Below, one piece after another: positions 1 through 9,229 of a stretch of DNA of 64,000 nt. The DNA comes from Syntrophorhabdaceae bacterium (GTDB lineage Bacteria; Desulfobacterota; Syntrophorhabdia; Syntrophorhabdales; Syntrophorhabdaceae). The notes below the pieces were generated by a model. That model was not told the DNA's origin, did not search any database, and worked only from the letters and a program-made list of their open reading frames with translations. The stretch lies in contig JAOAGQ010000011.1 in the NCBI GenBank assembly GCA_026415675.1, forward strand, positions 1-64,000. The letters are read 5' to 3'. The translations under genes and the position numbers were made by a program. Within the stretch, counting starts at the first letter, position 1. Each line of letters starts with the position of its first letter.

Positions 1-1701
1 TATTTATCAAAAGGAGAGGTTTTAAAAGATGCCTTCCGTGAAGCAGCACACATCACCCAACTATACTTTAAAGAAAGCGAGGCAAATTGTGGGAACAACA
101 ACCTTTGTAAACAGGACAAAACTCGCCAGCACCCACTCCTCGATGACAATGGAGACGGTAAGGGGAGCTGGATGAATATAGTCGGTCAAGAAGATGGCGG
201 TGTAACATCTAAACTTGTTTTAGGCCTTGGTACAAATCCAAATGTGCTAAGCTGGCAGGAGGTTATGCCTACAACTACAACCTTAGGAAACACATTAACC
301 ACCTGGGCAAAAACATCTGATCCATCAAAGACAGTTGCATCATGGGTAGAGATAAAAAAGCCGTCCTTTGTGGCAACTGAGGCATCATCTGGACAGGTAG
401 CACTTAATCTTCCAAGAACAATGGGAAGCTACAATAAGGACAGTAATAGGTGGGAATACAACCTAACCAATTTAGATGAAAAAGGCCTATACACTTTATT
501 CTACTATGCAATGGACAGTGGAGGGGATCTTATTCCACCTGCCATAGGCACTATTTATGTAGATACTCAAACAAATAATCCACCACTACCTTTTACAACG
601 GGAAGTCCTACAATGAACCAGGATGTAAATGATGCCATGATGATTTTCCGATGGAATCCTGCATATGACCCTGATGGAGATAAGCTAACCTATACCCTTA
701 GAATATATGAAGACTTAAACAATTCAAAAGGCACTGAGATCAAACGCTATGAGCTCATACCTCAGGAAGCATATCCAATAAATGCATTTAAAGAAACAAG
801 AAATGACGGTATCACACCTCTCTTTACAACAGGTAACTATTATTGGTTTGATGTAGAGGCAATAGACGGTAAAGGTAAATCCGTCTTCTCTAATGCCGTA
901 AGATTCCGTATAACCTTTACAAATGCTTTAACTGGTATTATAACTGGGATAATTTACAGTGATGTTGATTCTTCTAAAATCACTACAGCCAATATAACTG
1001 CCTCTGTAGGTTCCGTATTTTTACTTTCCAATGGTTCATATATAATATCCGTCCCATCGGGAACTTCTACTATAAATATCACAACTACAGCTACTGGATT
1101 TGAAAGTGCATCAAAGAGTAATATCTCTATCAATCCTGGTGAAATAAAGACATTGAACATCCCCATGACATCAATTAAAACAGATACTTTACTTTCTCTA
1201 TCCTCAGGTTGGAACTTTATATCTCTTCCCTATCAACCGACAGACACGAACATAATGTCTGCATTAAGTTCAATCTTAAACAATGTAAGAATGGTATGGG
1301 GTTATGATAATAGAGATAAAGAATGGATGGTATATAAATCAAATGTTCAAGGTTCTCTTTTCAAGGTTTTAAATACCATAGAAACTGGAAAAGGTTACTG
1401 GATATACATGAATGCACCAACTATCTTTGACATGTCGAACTGGACTTCTGGCTCAAGATCCATAAGTCTTAATAAAGGATGGAATCTTATAGGATGGAAC
1501 GGAGATAACGGAATTGCGATTAATGATGCATTAAACAACCTTGGTAGCAAATGGGACATCATCTGGGGCTGGGAAAACGGGATTTGGAAGGCAAAACATA
1601 GTAATCCAGAGATAAATTTGAACGTTGAACCCTTGAATAATTTAAATCGGGGCAGAGCCTACTGGATAAAGATGAATACAAGTACAGAGTGGATGCAGTG
1701 A
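1..1701 (+). CDS. Secreted C13-peptidase-like multidomain protein, 5' end missing
   Basis: The frame is open from the first base, so the gene begins upstream; the first in-window ATG (172) lies inside the protein. The first ~55 residues (positions 1-170) contain a segment reading HPLLDDNGDGKGS, which resembles the end of the C13 (legumain-like) peptidase domain in bacterial secreted proteins; the active-site His and Cys would be off the window. Then follow a beta-rich, fibronectin-like region with PAYDPDGDKLTY (about 640-910), a carboxypeptidase-regulatory-like stretch (about 930-1170), and two copies of a C-terminal module beginning SGWNFISLP (about 1206) and KGWNLIGWNG (about 1477), each followed by W-G and GKGYW or GRAYW motifs. 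Sampled GC is about 36%, lower than most of the window. The next gene starts 18 bases downstream, suggesting co-transcription. The peptidase call is an inference from the tail only. Confidence 0.6.
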   Translation, partial: YLSKGEVLKDAFREAAHITQLYFKESEANCGNNNLCKQDKTRQHPLLDDNGDGKGSWMNIVGQEDGGVTSKLVLGLGTNPNVLSWQEVMPTTTTLGNTLTTWAKTSDPSKTVASWVEIKKPSFVATEASSGQVALNLPRTMGSYNKDSNRWEYNLTNLDEKGLYTLFYYAMDSGGDLIPPAIGTIYVDTQTNNPPLPFTTGSPTMNQDVNDAMMIFRWNPAYDPDGDKLTYTLRIYEDLNNSKGTEIKRYELIPQEAYPINAFKETRNDGITPLFTTGNYYWFDVEAIDGKGKSVFSNAVRFRITFTNALTGIITGIIYSDVDSSKITTANITASVGSVFLLSNGSYIISVPSGTSTINITTTATGFESASKSNISINPGEIKTLNIPMTSIKTDTLLSLSSGWNFISLPYQPTDTNIMSALSSILNNVRMVWGYDNRDKEWMVYKSNVQGSLFKVLNTIETGKGYWIYMNAPTIFDMSNWTSGSRSISLNKGWNLIGWNGDNGIAINDALNNLGSKWDIIWGWENGIWKAKHSNPEINLNVEPLNNLNRGRAYWIKMNTSTEWMQ

Positions 1702-1719
1702 AAAATTGACTTCTGGATT

Positions 1720-4700
1720 ATGTTAAAAAAGATCAATTTATTGCTATTCATAATATCTGTTTTTATATGTTTTATTTCTCAAATAGCCTATGGACAAACA
1801 GAGATGATGTCAGAAGGGGTTGCAAGAATCATTAAAGTAAGGGGCGATGTCCAGGTTTTTAGCATAAAGAAGAAAAGCTGGGTTAGCGCATCCATAGGCA
1901 TGATTCTTGAGCTTACGGATGTTATAAAGACAGGGAAAGATGGAAAGGCGAGTATTATTGTTGAAGACGAGACCATGATACAACTAAACAAAAATACCCG
2001 CCTTCTTATTGAAGCAGTGGCAAACAAGGCAGGATGGAGAAAAATAAGAAGAGCTAAGACATTCAGGGAATCAGAAACATCCATTTACAGGATTACAGAA
2101 GGGGAAATCTGGTTTAGAAATAAGGATAAGGATGCAAATCTAATAATAAATGCCCCAGTTTTAAGTGCAGGAATCAGAGGCACAGAATTGACCGTAAAGA
2201 TATGGGATAGTAAAACAACTACCATATCCGTTCTTGAAGGAACAATCATAGCATATAATGAATTGGGAAGAATCAACGTAGTGGCAGGGGAAGAGGCTAT
2301 AGGAACGTTAAGTGCTCCACCACAGAAACGTTTGCTATTAAGGCCTATAGATGCAGTCCAATGGACGATAACAATCCCATCCCTTCCTGATATGACATAT
2401 ATGAAAGAAAAAGAGCTGATCAAGGCCTATGAGCTTATATTAAACGGAGAATTGAGAACTGCTTATAACATGCTTAATGATTTAACCTTAATCAAACCCG
2501 ATTCATCCCAGATATGGGGTATGTATGCCCTGTGTGCCCTTTTATTGGGAGAGAAGGATAAGGCGCTTATGGGGATTGAAAATGGTGTAAGACTGTCCCC
2601 CGACTCCCCCTATATTCTTCTTATTGAGAGCTATATCTATCAGGCATATTTTGATTTAAAAAAAGCCATAGAGGCGGTCTATAAGGCAATGAAGATAGAG
2701 CCGAACAATATCCTTATCCTCATCCAGTATGCCCGCTTGAAATTTGCAACGGATTCTATTGATGAGGCCTCGCAGATAATAGCGAAGGCAGAAAGCATAA
2801 GCCCCGAAAACGGGGAGATTCAGAACCTTAAAGGTTTTTTATTGTTGGCACAATTAAAAACGAAAGAGGCAATCCATGCCTTTGGAAAGGCTATAGCCAC
2901 TGATCCGGGATTAGGGGAAGCCCATATGGGGCTTGCCCTTTCTTATATGAGACAGGGGGATGTGGCATCTGCAATGGAGGAGATTACAACCGCTGTCCTT
3001 CTAGAACCGCAGCGCTCAATATTCTTGAGTTACTGGGCAAAGATGCTATACCAGGTCAGGCGCTATGAACAGGCCCTTGATATATTGAATTTCGCTGCAA
3101 AATTGGACCCCAACGACCCAACCCCGGAACTATATAAGGCTATTATTCTAAGGGATCTCAACAGACCAACGGATGCTATCTACTCTTTAAATCGGGCTAT
3201 ATCGCTTAATGACAACAGGGGTGTGTACAGGAGCCGTTTTCTTCTTGATAGGGATTTAGCCGTAAAAAATGTTGACCTCTCCATCCTCTTTAACAGACTC
3301 GGTTTAACAGAGTGGGCAAAGAGCAAGGCTATGGCCTCTATTAAGGATGACTATATGAACTCATCGGGTCATCTTTTTCTTGCAGGGGCTTTACGGGAAG
3401 AGGAGGATAAGTCCTGGGAATATTCGGGAGAAATGCTCCTCGCAAGGCTATTCATGACGGCAAACCAGAACAGCTTCAACACATTTAACGAATACACCAT
3501 GTTCTTTGAAGAACCTGCCGTTAAGGGGAACATTACAGGTAGTATTGGTACACAAAAGAGCGCAAGTGGTGATATGACCATATATGGGGCTATACCGTCT
3601 GCAAACATAGCTTTTGGTGGAGGATTATTGTACTCCGATACCGATGGATGGAAGGGAACAAATAATGAGCGAAACGGAAATTTCGCTGCTCTTATAAAGT
3701 GGGATATAACCCGTAAAGACAGCATATTGTTTGTTGCTTCATCTCTCAAGGCAAAACAGGGCGACAAAATATACCCTAGATATAGCTATTTGACCCCAAA
3801 GGACTACGAAACTTATCAGAAAGAGAGAGCCTCAAGGATTGAGCTTGGATATAGACACATATTCTCTTCTTCGTCGAGCTTACTCTTCCATATGGCCCAC
3901 TTAGAGAATAACGGTACATCCTATGACAATAGGATAAATGATCGGATACTAAACTTGAATGTCGATAAAGGGTTTAAAATGCCTTATACGCAGGCACAAG
4001 TGCAATATCTGTATAAAACAGAGGGGCACCAACTCATATCGGGGATATCTTACTATTATGGCGACTACAGGACGGAATATGTTCCCATAGTGAATAATAA
4101 TATGATTACCTTTCTTCAAAGGGAGACAGGCATAGGTCAATCTATGGATAGCTATTATATAAAGGATACATGGAAAATAAATAAAAGACTCATACTCGAA
4201 GGAGCCTTGTACTATGAAAGGATAAGAGACAAAGATGGGAATATCGGCGTATTATGGAATCCTAACACCCTCTTTCTCAACATCACCCCGTATGAGACAA
4301 AGATAAGGCAAAGTGGTTTAAGCCCCAGAGCAGGTCTTATATTTATTCCTGCAAAGAACCATACAATCCGTATTGCCACCTTTAGGTATCTCCTTCCCTT
4401 TATCACGAGTAGGCTTGATCCAACAGACATAGCTGGTGTGTCCATTTACAGGAATGGCCCATGGGGGTCAGTAATAAAAGAGTCGGACCTTGTCTGGGAA
4501 TACGATTGGTCAACAGGCTTTCTTTCCAGTAATATTTTTTATCTCGACAGGTCATACGATTATAAGGTTATTCTTCCTTTTAGGGAAGAAAGGATACAGC
4601 TAAATGGGAGGATAAAGGGTTTTGAGACGAAATTGAATCAACTCTTATTACATGGTATGGGTCTCAATACAGGATACAGGTACAGGCGTATCGAGGATGA

Positions 4701-5013
4701 AGCCCTTCCCCAGGCAGACAGAGAAGAACATCAAATATATGGAGGTATACAATTTCTCCACAAAACAGGATTTTTTGCAGGAATTAAGCAGACATATAAG
4801 CGGCAAAATCTTTTATCAGCAGGTCTTAGTAATGAAAATATATGGCTTACAGATGCCAATGTGGGGTATGAATTCCCCGGTAAAAAAGGTACATTGAAGG
4901 TCGAAGCGAGAAACATATTTAACCACCATTTCAACTGGGTTACCGATTATTACACCTTAACAGGTAGGGTTCCTGAGAGGGAGGTGTTCTGTTCGTTGAC
5001 CATGAATTTTTAA
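1720..5013 (+). CDS. FecR domain-TPR-outer membrane beta-barrel fusion protein
   Basis: This 1097-residue exported protein has a clear signal peptide (about residues 1-26, ending AYGQ). A FecR-like periplasmic domain covers about 35-200 (GVARIIKVRGDVQVF at the start, later SAGIRGTELTV). TPR repeats run from about 228 to 500. From about 597 to the end the sequence alternates hydrophobic and polar residues with aromatic girdles and closes with ARNIFNHHFNW and a terminal SLTMNF. That is how TonB-receptor-like barrels end, with the C-terminal Phe read by the BAM complex. No plug domain or TonB box is visible. The TPR-then-barrel order resembles exopolysaccharide porins such as PgaA and BcsC, and Slam-type proteins, but the N-terminal FecR domain is not part of those. 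It may act with the secreted protein just upstream. Function is not established. Confidence 0.75.
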   Translation: MLKKINLLLFIISVFICFISQIAYGQTEMMSEGVARIIKVRGDVQVFSIKKKSWVSASIGMILELTDVIKTGKDGKASIIVEDETMIQLNKNTRLLIEAVANKAGWRKIRRAKTFRESETSIYRITEGEIWFRNKDKDANLIINAPVLSAGIRGTELTVKIWDSKTTTISVLEGTIIAYNELGRINVVAGEEAIGTLSAPPQKRLLLRPIDAVQWTITIPSLPDMTYMKEKELIKAYELILNGELRTAYNMLNDLTLIKPDSSQIWGMYALCALLLGEKDKALMGIENGVRLSPDSPYILLIESYIYQAYFDLKKAIEAVYKAMKIEPNNILILIQYARLKFATDSIDEASQIIAKAESISPENGEIQNLKGFLLLAQLKTKEAIHAFGKAIATDPGLGEAHMGLALSYMRQGDVASAMEEITTAVLLEPQRSIFLSYWAKMLYQVRRYEQALDILNFAAKLDPNDPTPELYKAIILRDLNRPTDAIYSLNRAISLNDNRGVYRSRFLLDRDLAVKNVDLSILFNRLGLTEWAKSKAMASIKDDYMNSSGHLFLAGALREEEDKSWEYSGEMLLARLFMTANQNSFNTFNEYTMFFEEPAVKGNITGSIGTQKSASGDMTIYGAIPSANIAFGGGLLYSDTDGWKGTNNERNGNFAALIKWDITRKDSILFVASSLKAKQGDKIYPRYSYLTPKDYETYQKERASRIELGYRHIFSSSSSLLFHMAHLENNGTSYDNRINDRILNLNVDKGFKMPYTQAQVQYLYKTEGHQLISGISYYYGDYRTEYVPIVNNNMITFLQRETGIGQSMDSYYIKDTWKINKRLILEGALYYERIRDKDGNIGVLWNPNTLFLNITPYETKIRQSGLSPRAGLIFIPAKNHTIRIATFRYLLPFITSRLDPTDIAGVSIYRNGPWGSVIKESDLVWEYDWSTGFLSSNIFYLDRSYDYKVILPFREERIQLNGRIKGFETKLNQLLLHGMGLNTGYRYRRIEDEALPQADREEHQIYGGIQFLHKTGFFAGIKQTYKRQNLLSAGLSNENIWLTDANVGYEFPGKKGTLKVEARNIFNHHFNWVTDYYTLTGRVPEREVFCSLTMNF

Positions 5014-5055
5014 AGAACCATTTTCCACCCTCTATATCTACCAGCAACGCTGATG

Positions 5056-5084
5056 TTGCCATACAGGTTTTTTCGTTATAAAAT
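5056..5084 (+). promoter_or_regulatory. Putative sigma-70 promoter for mscS-yihY
   Basis: TTGCCA (5056-5061) is separated by 17 bases from TAAAAT (5079-5084), upstream of the MscS gene start at 5119. It matches the consensus spacing; no experimental support. Confidence 0.35.
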
Positions 5085-5118
5085 TTAAAAAATTAAACCC
5101 ATTCTTGAAGAGGCAAAA

Positions 5119-6159
5119 ATGGAAATGCATCTTAAGTTCATAATCCCTGTGATCATCGGGATCGCAAGTGCGGCAATTATGTATTTTGTAAGGATTACTA
5201 TTTTCAGGGTACTCGGAGGATTGAACAAGAAGAGTGAACATAAAGTTGGGAGGATGATTATAAGCTCGATCAAAACACCCTCCTTCTATTGGTGTATAGC
5301 CATAGGTGTATATATCGGGGTTTCTGTTTCGGAGTTGCCATCAAAATACATCCACCATCTCGACCAGGCGATAATTGTAATAATGGTATTTTCAATAACC
5401 CTTGCTACGGCAAATATTTCAACTAAAATATTTCAGAACTATGTTGAGGTATCGAGTATCCCCATCCCCACGACAGGAATAGCCTTTAGCATTTTAAGGT
5501 GGACGATCATAGCGATCGGGATTTTAATTATACTTAATCTTCTGGGGATTTCCATAACACCCCTGTTAACCGCCTTAGGTGTAGGCGGCCTTGCCGTTGC
5601 CCTTGCCTTACAGGACACCCTCGCAAATCTTTTTGCCGGTATCCATGTTTTGATGGAAAAATCCATAAAAATTGGGGATTTTATAAAATTGGAGACTGGG
5701 GAAGAGGGGTTTGTGGAGGATATAACATGGCGAACAACAAGGTTAAAACTCCTTTCAAACAATATGGTGATCATCCCAAACAGTAAGCTCGCAAAGAGTG
5801 TTGTTGTTAATTATTCCCTCCCTGATAAAAGGATGTCTCTGCCCATCACCGTTTCGGTGAGCTATTTTTCTGATCCGGAACGGGTCGAAAAGATATTGTT
5901 CGATGAGGCAATGAGGGCTATTGACGAGGTACCAGGTCTTTCTCCAGGGTATGAGCCAATAGTCAGGTTTATACCAGGCTTTGGGGCCAACTCCATCGAT
6001 TTTACTTTAATATGTCAGGTCAAGGAGTTTGTAGACCAGTATGTAGTACAGCATGAACTCAGAAAACGGATATTCAAGAGATTGAAAGAAGAGGGTATCG
6101 AAATCCCTTTTCCTCAGAGGACCGTTTATATCAGAGAGGAGAGGGAGAGGAAGACATAA
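5119..6159 (+). CDS. MscS family mechanosensitive channel
   Basis: A 346-residue inner-membrane protein of the small-conductance mechanosensitive channel family, which opens under membrane tension to release solutes. N-terminal transmembrane segments lie at about residues 4-25, 50-70, 78-98 and 115-135. The pore-lining TM3 is recognisable by the Gly/Ala-rich GVGGLAVALALQDTLANLFAG, followed by the beta domain (KIGDFIKLETGEEGFVEDI, then TTRLKLLSNNMVIIPNSKL) and an alpha/beta C-terminal domain. A GAGG ribosome site precedes the ATG. It shares one base with the next gene (TAATG), so the two are translationally coupled. Confidence 0.9.
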   Translation: MEMHLKFIIPVIIGIASAAIMYFVRITIFRVLGGLNKKSEHKVGRMIISSIKTPSFYWCIAIGVYIGVSVSELPSKYIHHLDQAIIVIMVFSITLATANISTKIFQNYVEVSSIPIPTTGIAFSILRWTIIAIGILIILNLLGISITPLLTALGVGGLAVALALQDTLANLFAGIHVLMEKSIKIGDFIKLETGEEGFVEDITWRTTRLKLLSNNMVIIPNSKLAKSVVVNYSLPDKRMSLPITVSVSYFSDPERVEKILFDEAMRAIDEVPGLSPGYEPIVRFIPGFGANSIDFTLICQVKEFVDQYVVQHELRKRIFKRLKEEGIEIPFPQRTVYIREERERKT

Positions 6160-7007
6160 TGGAGAGAATCATCTACGTAAAAATAGTGAGGGTTGCAAGA
6201 TTCTTCATCGGCGTTCTAAAAAGATTCAAGGAAAACCAGGGTTTACTCCTCTCAGGGGCAGTAGCCTTCTACACCCTACTTTCCATTATACCAATGCTCG
6301 TAATCTCCCTTATCGTCCTCTCCCGCTTCTTTGAGGAAGGCCCCCTTTTCAATACCCTCTCTACCTATGTAGAGATGATGATACCAGGTTACACTAAAAT
6401 CTTAAAAGAACAGGTTGGTCTTTTTTTTAAACACCGTACCTTTGTGGGCATCATCGGTTTTTTATTTATGCTTTTCTTTAGCTCCCTTGCCTTCTCTGTC
6501 CTTGAGAGTGCAATGGCAACCATATTTTCCCACAGGAAAAAGACGTCGAAGCGCCATTTTATAATATCCGCTATCATACCCTATTTTTATATGCTCTTTC
6601 TTGGGGTTGTTATATCTATCGTCTCTTTTATCGCAGGGGTTCTCGAACTATTAAACGGCGAAGAACTAAACTTTTTAGCATTTAAACTGAGTTTAAGACA
6701 TAACCCGAGGATAATTCTCTATATACTTGCCATTCTGAGTGAAGCTTTGATGATAACGTCATTCTATCTGATACTTCCCCCGTCGAGAACACGGTTTTCC
6801 CATGCGATAATAGGGGGGGTGGTTGCAACAATCCTCTGGGAGGTTGTAAGAAGGGCACTTTTATGGTATTATTCTACCCTGTCCCTTGTCAATCTTGTAT
6901 ACGGTTCCTTTGCCGCTGCCATACTCGCTTTACTCAACATAGAGGCAGCAGCGATGATCCTTCTCCTCGGGGCACAAGTGATCGCAGAACTTGAGTTGAG
7001 GGGATAA
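6159..7007 (+). CDS. YihY/BrkB family inner-membrane protein
   Basis: A 282-residue polytopic protein of the YihY (BrkB, once misnamed ribonuclease BN) family. The hallmark N-terminal stretch LSGAVAFYTLLSIIPMLV is present, followed by about five further membrane segments and the conserved VVATILWEVVRRALLWYYS and SFAAAILALLNI region. The biochemical role of the family is unknown. It is coupled to the MscS gene by a one-base overlap, consistent with an envelope function. The downstream operon has its own promoter. Confidence 0.88.
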   Translation: MERIIYVKIVRVARFFIGVLKRFKENQGLLLSGAVAFYTLLSIIPMLVISLIVLSRFFEEGPLFNTLSTYVEMMIPGYTKILKEQVGLFFKHRTFVGIIGFLFMLFFSSLAFSVLESAMATIFSHRKKTSKRHFIISAIIPYFYMLFLGVVISIVSFIAGVLELLNGEELNFLAFKLSLRHNPRIILYILAILSEALMITSFYLILPPSRTRFSHAIIGGVVATILWEVVRRALLWYYSTLSLVNLVYGSFAAAILALLNIEAAAMILLLGAQVIAELELRG

Positions 7008-7063
7008 AGGGTTGTAAGACATCCCTGACTTTTTGTAATGGCATGAAATAAAAGAGAATTCCG

Positions 7064-7092
7064 TTGACATGGAAAGCGATATGGAATAGATA
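7064..7092 (+). promoter_or_regulatory. Promoter of the CoA-transferase/ABC exporter operon
   Basis: A consensus TTGACA (7064-7069), 17-base spacer and TAGATA (7087-7092) lie 30 bases before the first gene of the run 7122-10809. Confidence 0.55.
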
Positions 7093-7121
7093 TAATATCA
7101 ATTTATTGAGGAGGGAAAGAT

Positions 7122-7421
7122 ATGGATGGTGACCCTTTATCCGTCATCAAAAAGGCCGACCCTGAACTCTTTGGTCTTATAGGTGACACCCGAGATAAGG
7201 CGTTTGAAGAGGGAAAACTGACTAAAAAAGATAAACTCCTGATAGCACTTGCGATAGACTGTGCAAAACATTCTGTGAACGGCATAAAGGCCTTGACACT
7301 ACAGGCGTTAGAATGCGGTGCCACAAAGGAAGAGATAGCGGAGACCTTGAGGGTTGCCTATTATATATGCGGAGTCGGCTCTATATATTGCGCCGCAGAG
7401 GCCCTAAAAGATATTCTGTAG
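7122..7421 (+). CDS. Carboxymuconolactone decarboxylase (AhpD-like) family protein without CxxC
   Basis: A 99-residue, single-domain member of the CMD/AhpD fold. The family signature is visible in the helix after the active site (ALECGATKEEIAETLRVAYYICG). A strong GAGGAGGG ribosome site precedes the ATG. In redox-active AhpD-type members a CxxCxxxH motif sits just before GAT; here that position reads SVNGIKAL, with one Cys and one His further upstream (DCAKH), so thiol-disulfide chemistry is unlikely. It is the first gene of an apparent operon with CoA-transferase subunits, suggesting an accessory role in acyl-CoA or aromatic acid metabolism, but that is inference. Confidence 0.8.
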   Translation: MDGDPLSVIKKADPELFGLIGDTRDKAFEEGKLTKKDKLLIALAIDCAKHSVNGIKALTLQALECGATKEEIAETLRVAYYICGVGSIYCAAEALKDIL

Positions 7422-7470
7422 GTTGCACGTTACAGGAATCCTAACCAAGAAAAAAATTTTGGGAGTTGAA

Positions 7471-8448
7471 ATGGGAAAAACAAGTGATATCTCTGACAAA
7501 GTCATGACCGTAGAGGAAGCGGTGCATAGATTCATAAAAGACGGCATACAACTTTCGATAGGGGGTTTTACCGTAACAAGAAACCCTATGGCCATCGTAT
7601 ATGAGATAATAAGGCAGAAGATAAAAAATCTCCATGTTGTATGCCATTCCCAGGGGCAGGCCCTGGATGTCTTAATCGGGGCAGGTTGTGTGAAAAGACT
7701 TGAGATCGCCTATGGAGGGAACGGGAGATACGCCCCTACCTGTATCAGATTTAGAAGGGCAGCCCAGAATGGAGAAATAGAGCTTGAAGATTATTCGAAT
7801 TATCAGATGAGTCTCCGTTTCCTTGCCGGGGCCCTTGGTATTCCCTTTATGGCTACAAAGTCAGGTCTGGGTTCAGATATCCTGAACATAGAAGGTTTCC
7901 CTAAAGAAATAAGAGGTACCGGAAAAGTAGCAAAAGAGAAGTTTGTGGTCATGCAAAACCCCTTTAACGATGGGGAAGATAACGTTGTCCTTGTACCGGC
8001 ATTAAACCCCGATGTTGCATTAATCCATGCCCAGTACGTGGGAGAGGATGGTACGGTAAGGATAAAAGGGCTCACCTTTGCGGATGTCGAACAGGCAAAG
8101 TCTGCGGATGTGGTGATCGTGACCTGTGAGGAGATTGTGCCTACCTCTTATATAAGGGCCGAACCGAACCTGAACTCCCTACCAAACTTTTTTGTAGATG
8201 CGATCATAAAGGTGCCGTACGGGGCCCATCCAACGGCATGTTACGGATTTTACGATTATGACCCAAAATATCTTAATATGTATAGAAAGATGGCGAGCGA
8301 CGATAATCTTTTCAGAGAATATCTCGAGGAATGGGTCTTTTCGATATCTTCCCATAATCAATACCTAAACAAAGTAGGGGCCGAGAGACTTTTCAGCATC
8401 AAGGCAAATCCCGTTGTTGGATATGCCGTAGGCTTGGACAGAAAATAG
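7471..8448 (+). CDS. gctA: CoA-transferase family I, subunit A (glutaconate CoA-transferase-like)
   Basis: A 325-residue alpha-type subunit of a family I CoA-transferase, which moves CoA between carboxylic acids through a glutamyl-CoA thioester held on the partner subunit. It shows the N-terminal GGFTVTRNPMAIVYEIIRQ and the middle LIHAQYVGEDGTVRIKG stretch typical of GctA-like proteins; the Acidaminococcus enzyme has about 320 residues. The frame extends back to a TTG at 7423, but the ATG at 7471 is preceded by GGGAG at good spacing and gives the family length. The B subunit follows after 24 bases. The substrate cannot be read from the sequence; glutaconate, 3-oxo acids and other short acids are possible. 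Confidence 0.85.
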   Translation: MGKTSDISDKVMTVEEAVHRFIKDGIQLSIGGFTVTRNPMAIVYEIIRQKIKNLHVVCHSQGQALDVLIGAGCVKRLEIAYGGNGRYAPTCIRFRRAAQNGEIELEDYSNYQMSLRFLAGALGIPFMATKSGLGSDILNIEGFPKEIRGTGKVAKEKFVVMQNPFNDGEDNVVLVPALNPDVALIHAQYVGEDGTVRIKGLTFADVEQAKSADVVIVTCEEIVPTSYIRAEPNLNSLPNFFVDAIIKVPYGAHPTACYGFYDYDPKYLNMYRKMASDDNLFREYLEEWVFSISSHNQYLNKVGAERLFSIKANPVVGYAVGLDRK

Positions 8449-8472
8449 TATCTTTTAGGAGGAAAATTAGAG

Positions 8473-9228
8473 GTGAAATATACGGCTAATGAAATGATGG
8501 CACTAAGTGCCGGTAGAATGATAAAAGATGGGGATATAGTATTTGCTGGAACAGGTTTATCCATCCTTGCCGCAACTGCGGCAAAAAGGATATATGCACC
8601 GAAGTCCGTTGTCTTCTTTGAAACAGGGGGGATAGATCCAACGCTCGATGAGATGCCTATGGCCGTTGCAGATTTAAGAACCATGAGCGGTGCCGCATTG
8701 AACTCCGGTCTTATCGAGTCTTTTTCTATTGTAGGTCACAAAAAATTGCACACCATCGCCTTTCTCGGTGCCGCCCAGATAGACAGATACGGGAACTTGA
8801 ATACCACCTGTATAGGGGATTACCATAGACCGGAGGTAAGATTTTCAGGGAGTGGGGGGGCCAATGATGTGGCCTCCCTCGCCTCTTCTGTGATAACCTT
8901 TATGAAGCACGAAAAGAAAAGGTTTGTGGAAAAGCTCCACTATATGACAAGTGTGGGCTGGTACAAAGGGTATGATTCAAGGTCAAAACTCGGTCTGAAA
9001 AGGGGAGGGGTATACGGGGTAGTAACAAATTTATGTGTGATGAAGTTCGATGAAATAACAAAGGAGATATATCTCGCGGAGGTATACCCAGGCGTTTCCA
9101 TCGAAGATGTCGTTAAAAATACGGGCTTTGAGATAGATACATCGAGGGCGGTGGAATCTTCTCCCCCAACGGAAAAAGAGTTAAGGATACTAAGGGAAGA
9201 GGTAGATCCCCAGAAGCTCGTGCTCTGA
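8473..9228 (+). CDS. gctB: CoA-transferase family I, subunit B (glutaconate CoA-transferase-like)
   Basis: A 251-residue beta-type subunit that should carry the catalytic glutamate of the transferase. The candidate is the Glu in VVFFETGGIDP, in the position of the family SExG/ETG motif. The C-terminal half has GVYGVVTNLCVMKFD and YPGVSIEDVVKNTGFE, standard for GctB-like proteins. The start is a GTG at 8473 behind an AGGAGG ribosome site. It lies directly after subunit A and one base before the ABC exporter ATPase, so the genes are probably co-transcribed. Confidence 0.85.
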   Translation: MKYTANEMMALSAGRMIKDGDIVFAGTGLSILAATAAKRIYAPKSVVFFETGGIDPTLDEMPMAVADLRTMSGAALNSGLIESFSIVGHKKLHTIAFLGAAQIDRYGNLNTTCIGDYHRPEVRFSGSGGANDVASLASSVITFMKHEKKRFVEKLHYMTSVGWYKGYDSRSKLGLKRGGVYGVVTNLCVMKFDEITKEIYLAEVYPGVSIEDVVKNTGFEIDTSRAVESSPPTEKELRILREEVDPQKLVL

Positions 9229-9229
9229 G

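Noticed and set aside
1788-2423. Minus-strand open frames inside the FecR-TPR-barrel gene, and similar long antisense frames elsewhere
   Set aside because: They lie wholly within well-supported genes, lack ribosome sites and show no recognisable protein features.
7423-7470. TTG start for the CoA-transferase A subunit
   Set aside because: It lies one base after the previous stop with no ribosome site; ATG 7471 has GGGAG and gives the usual length.
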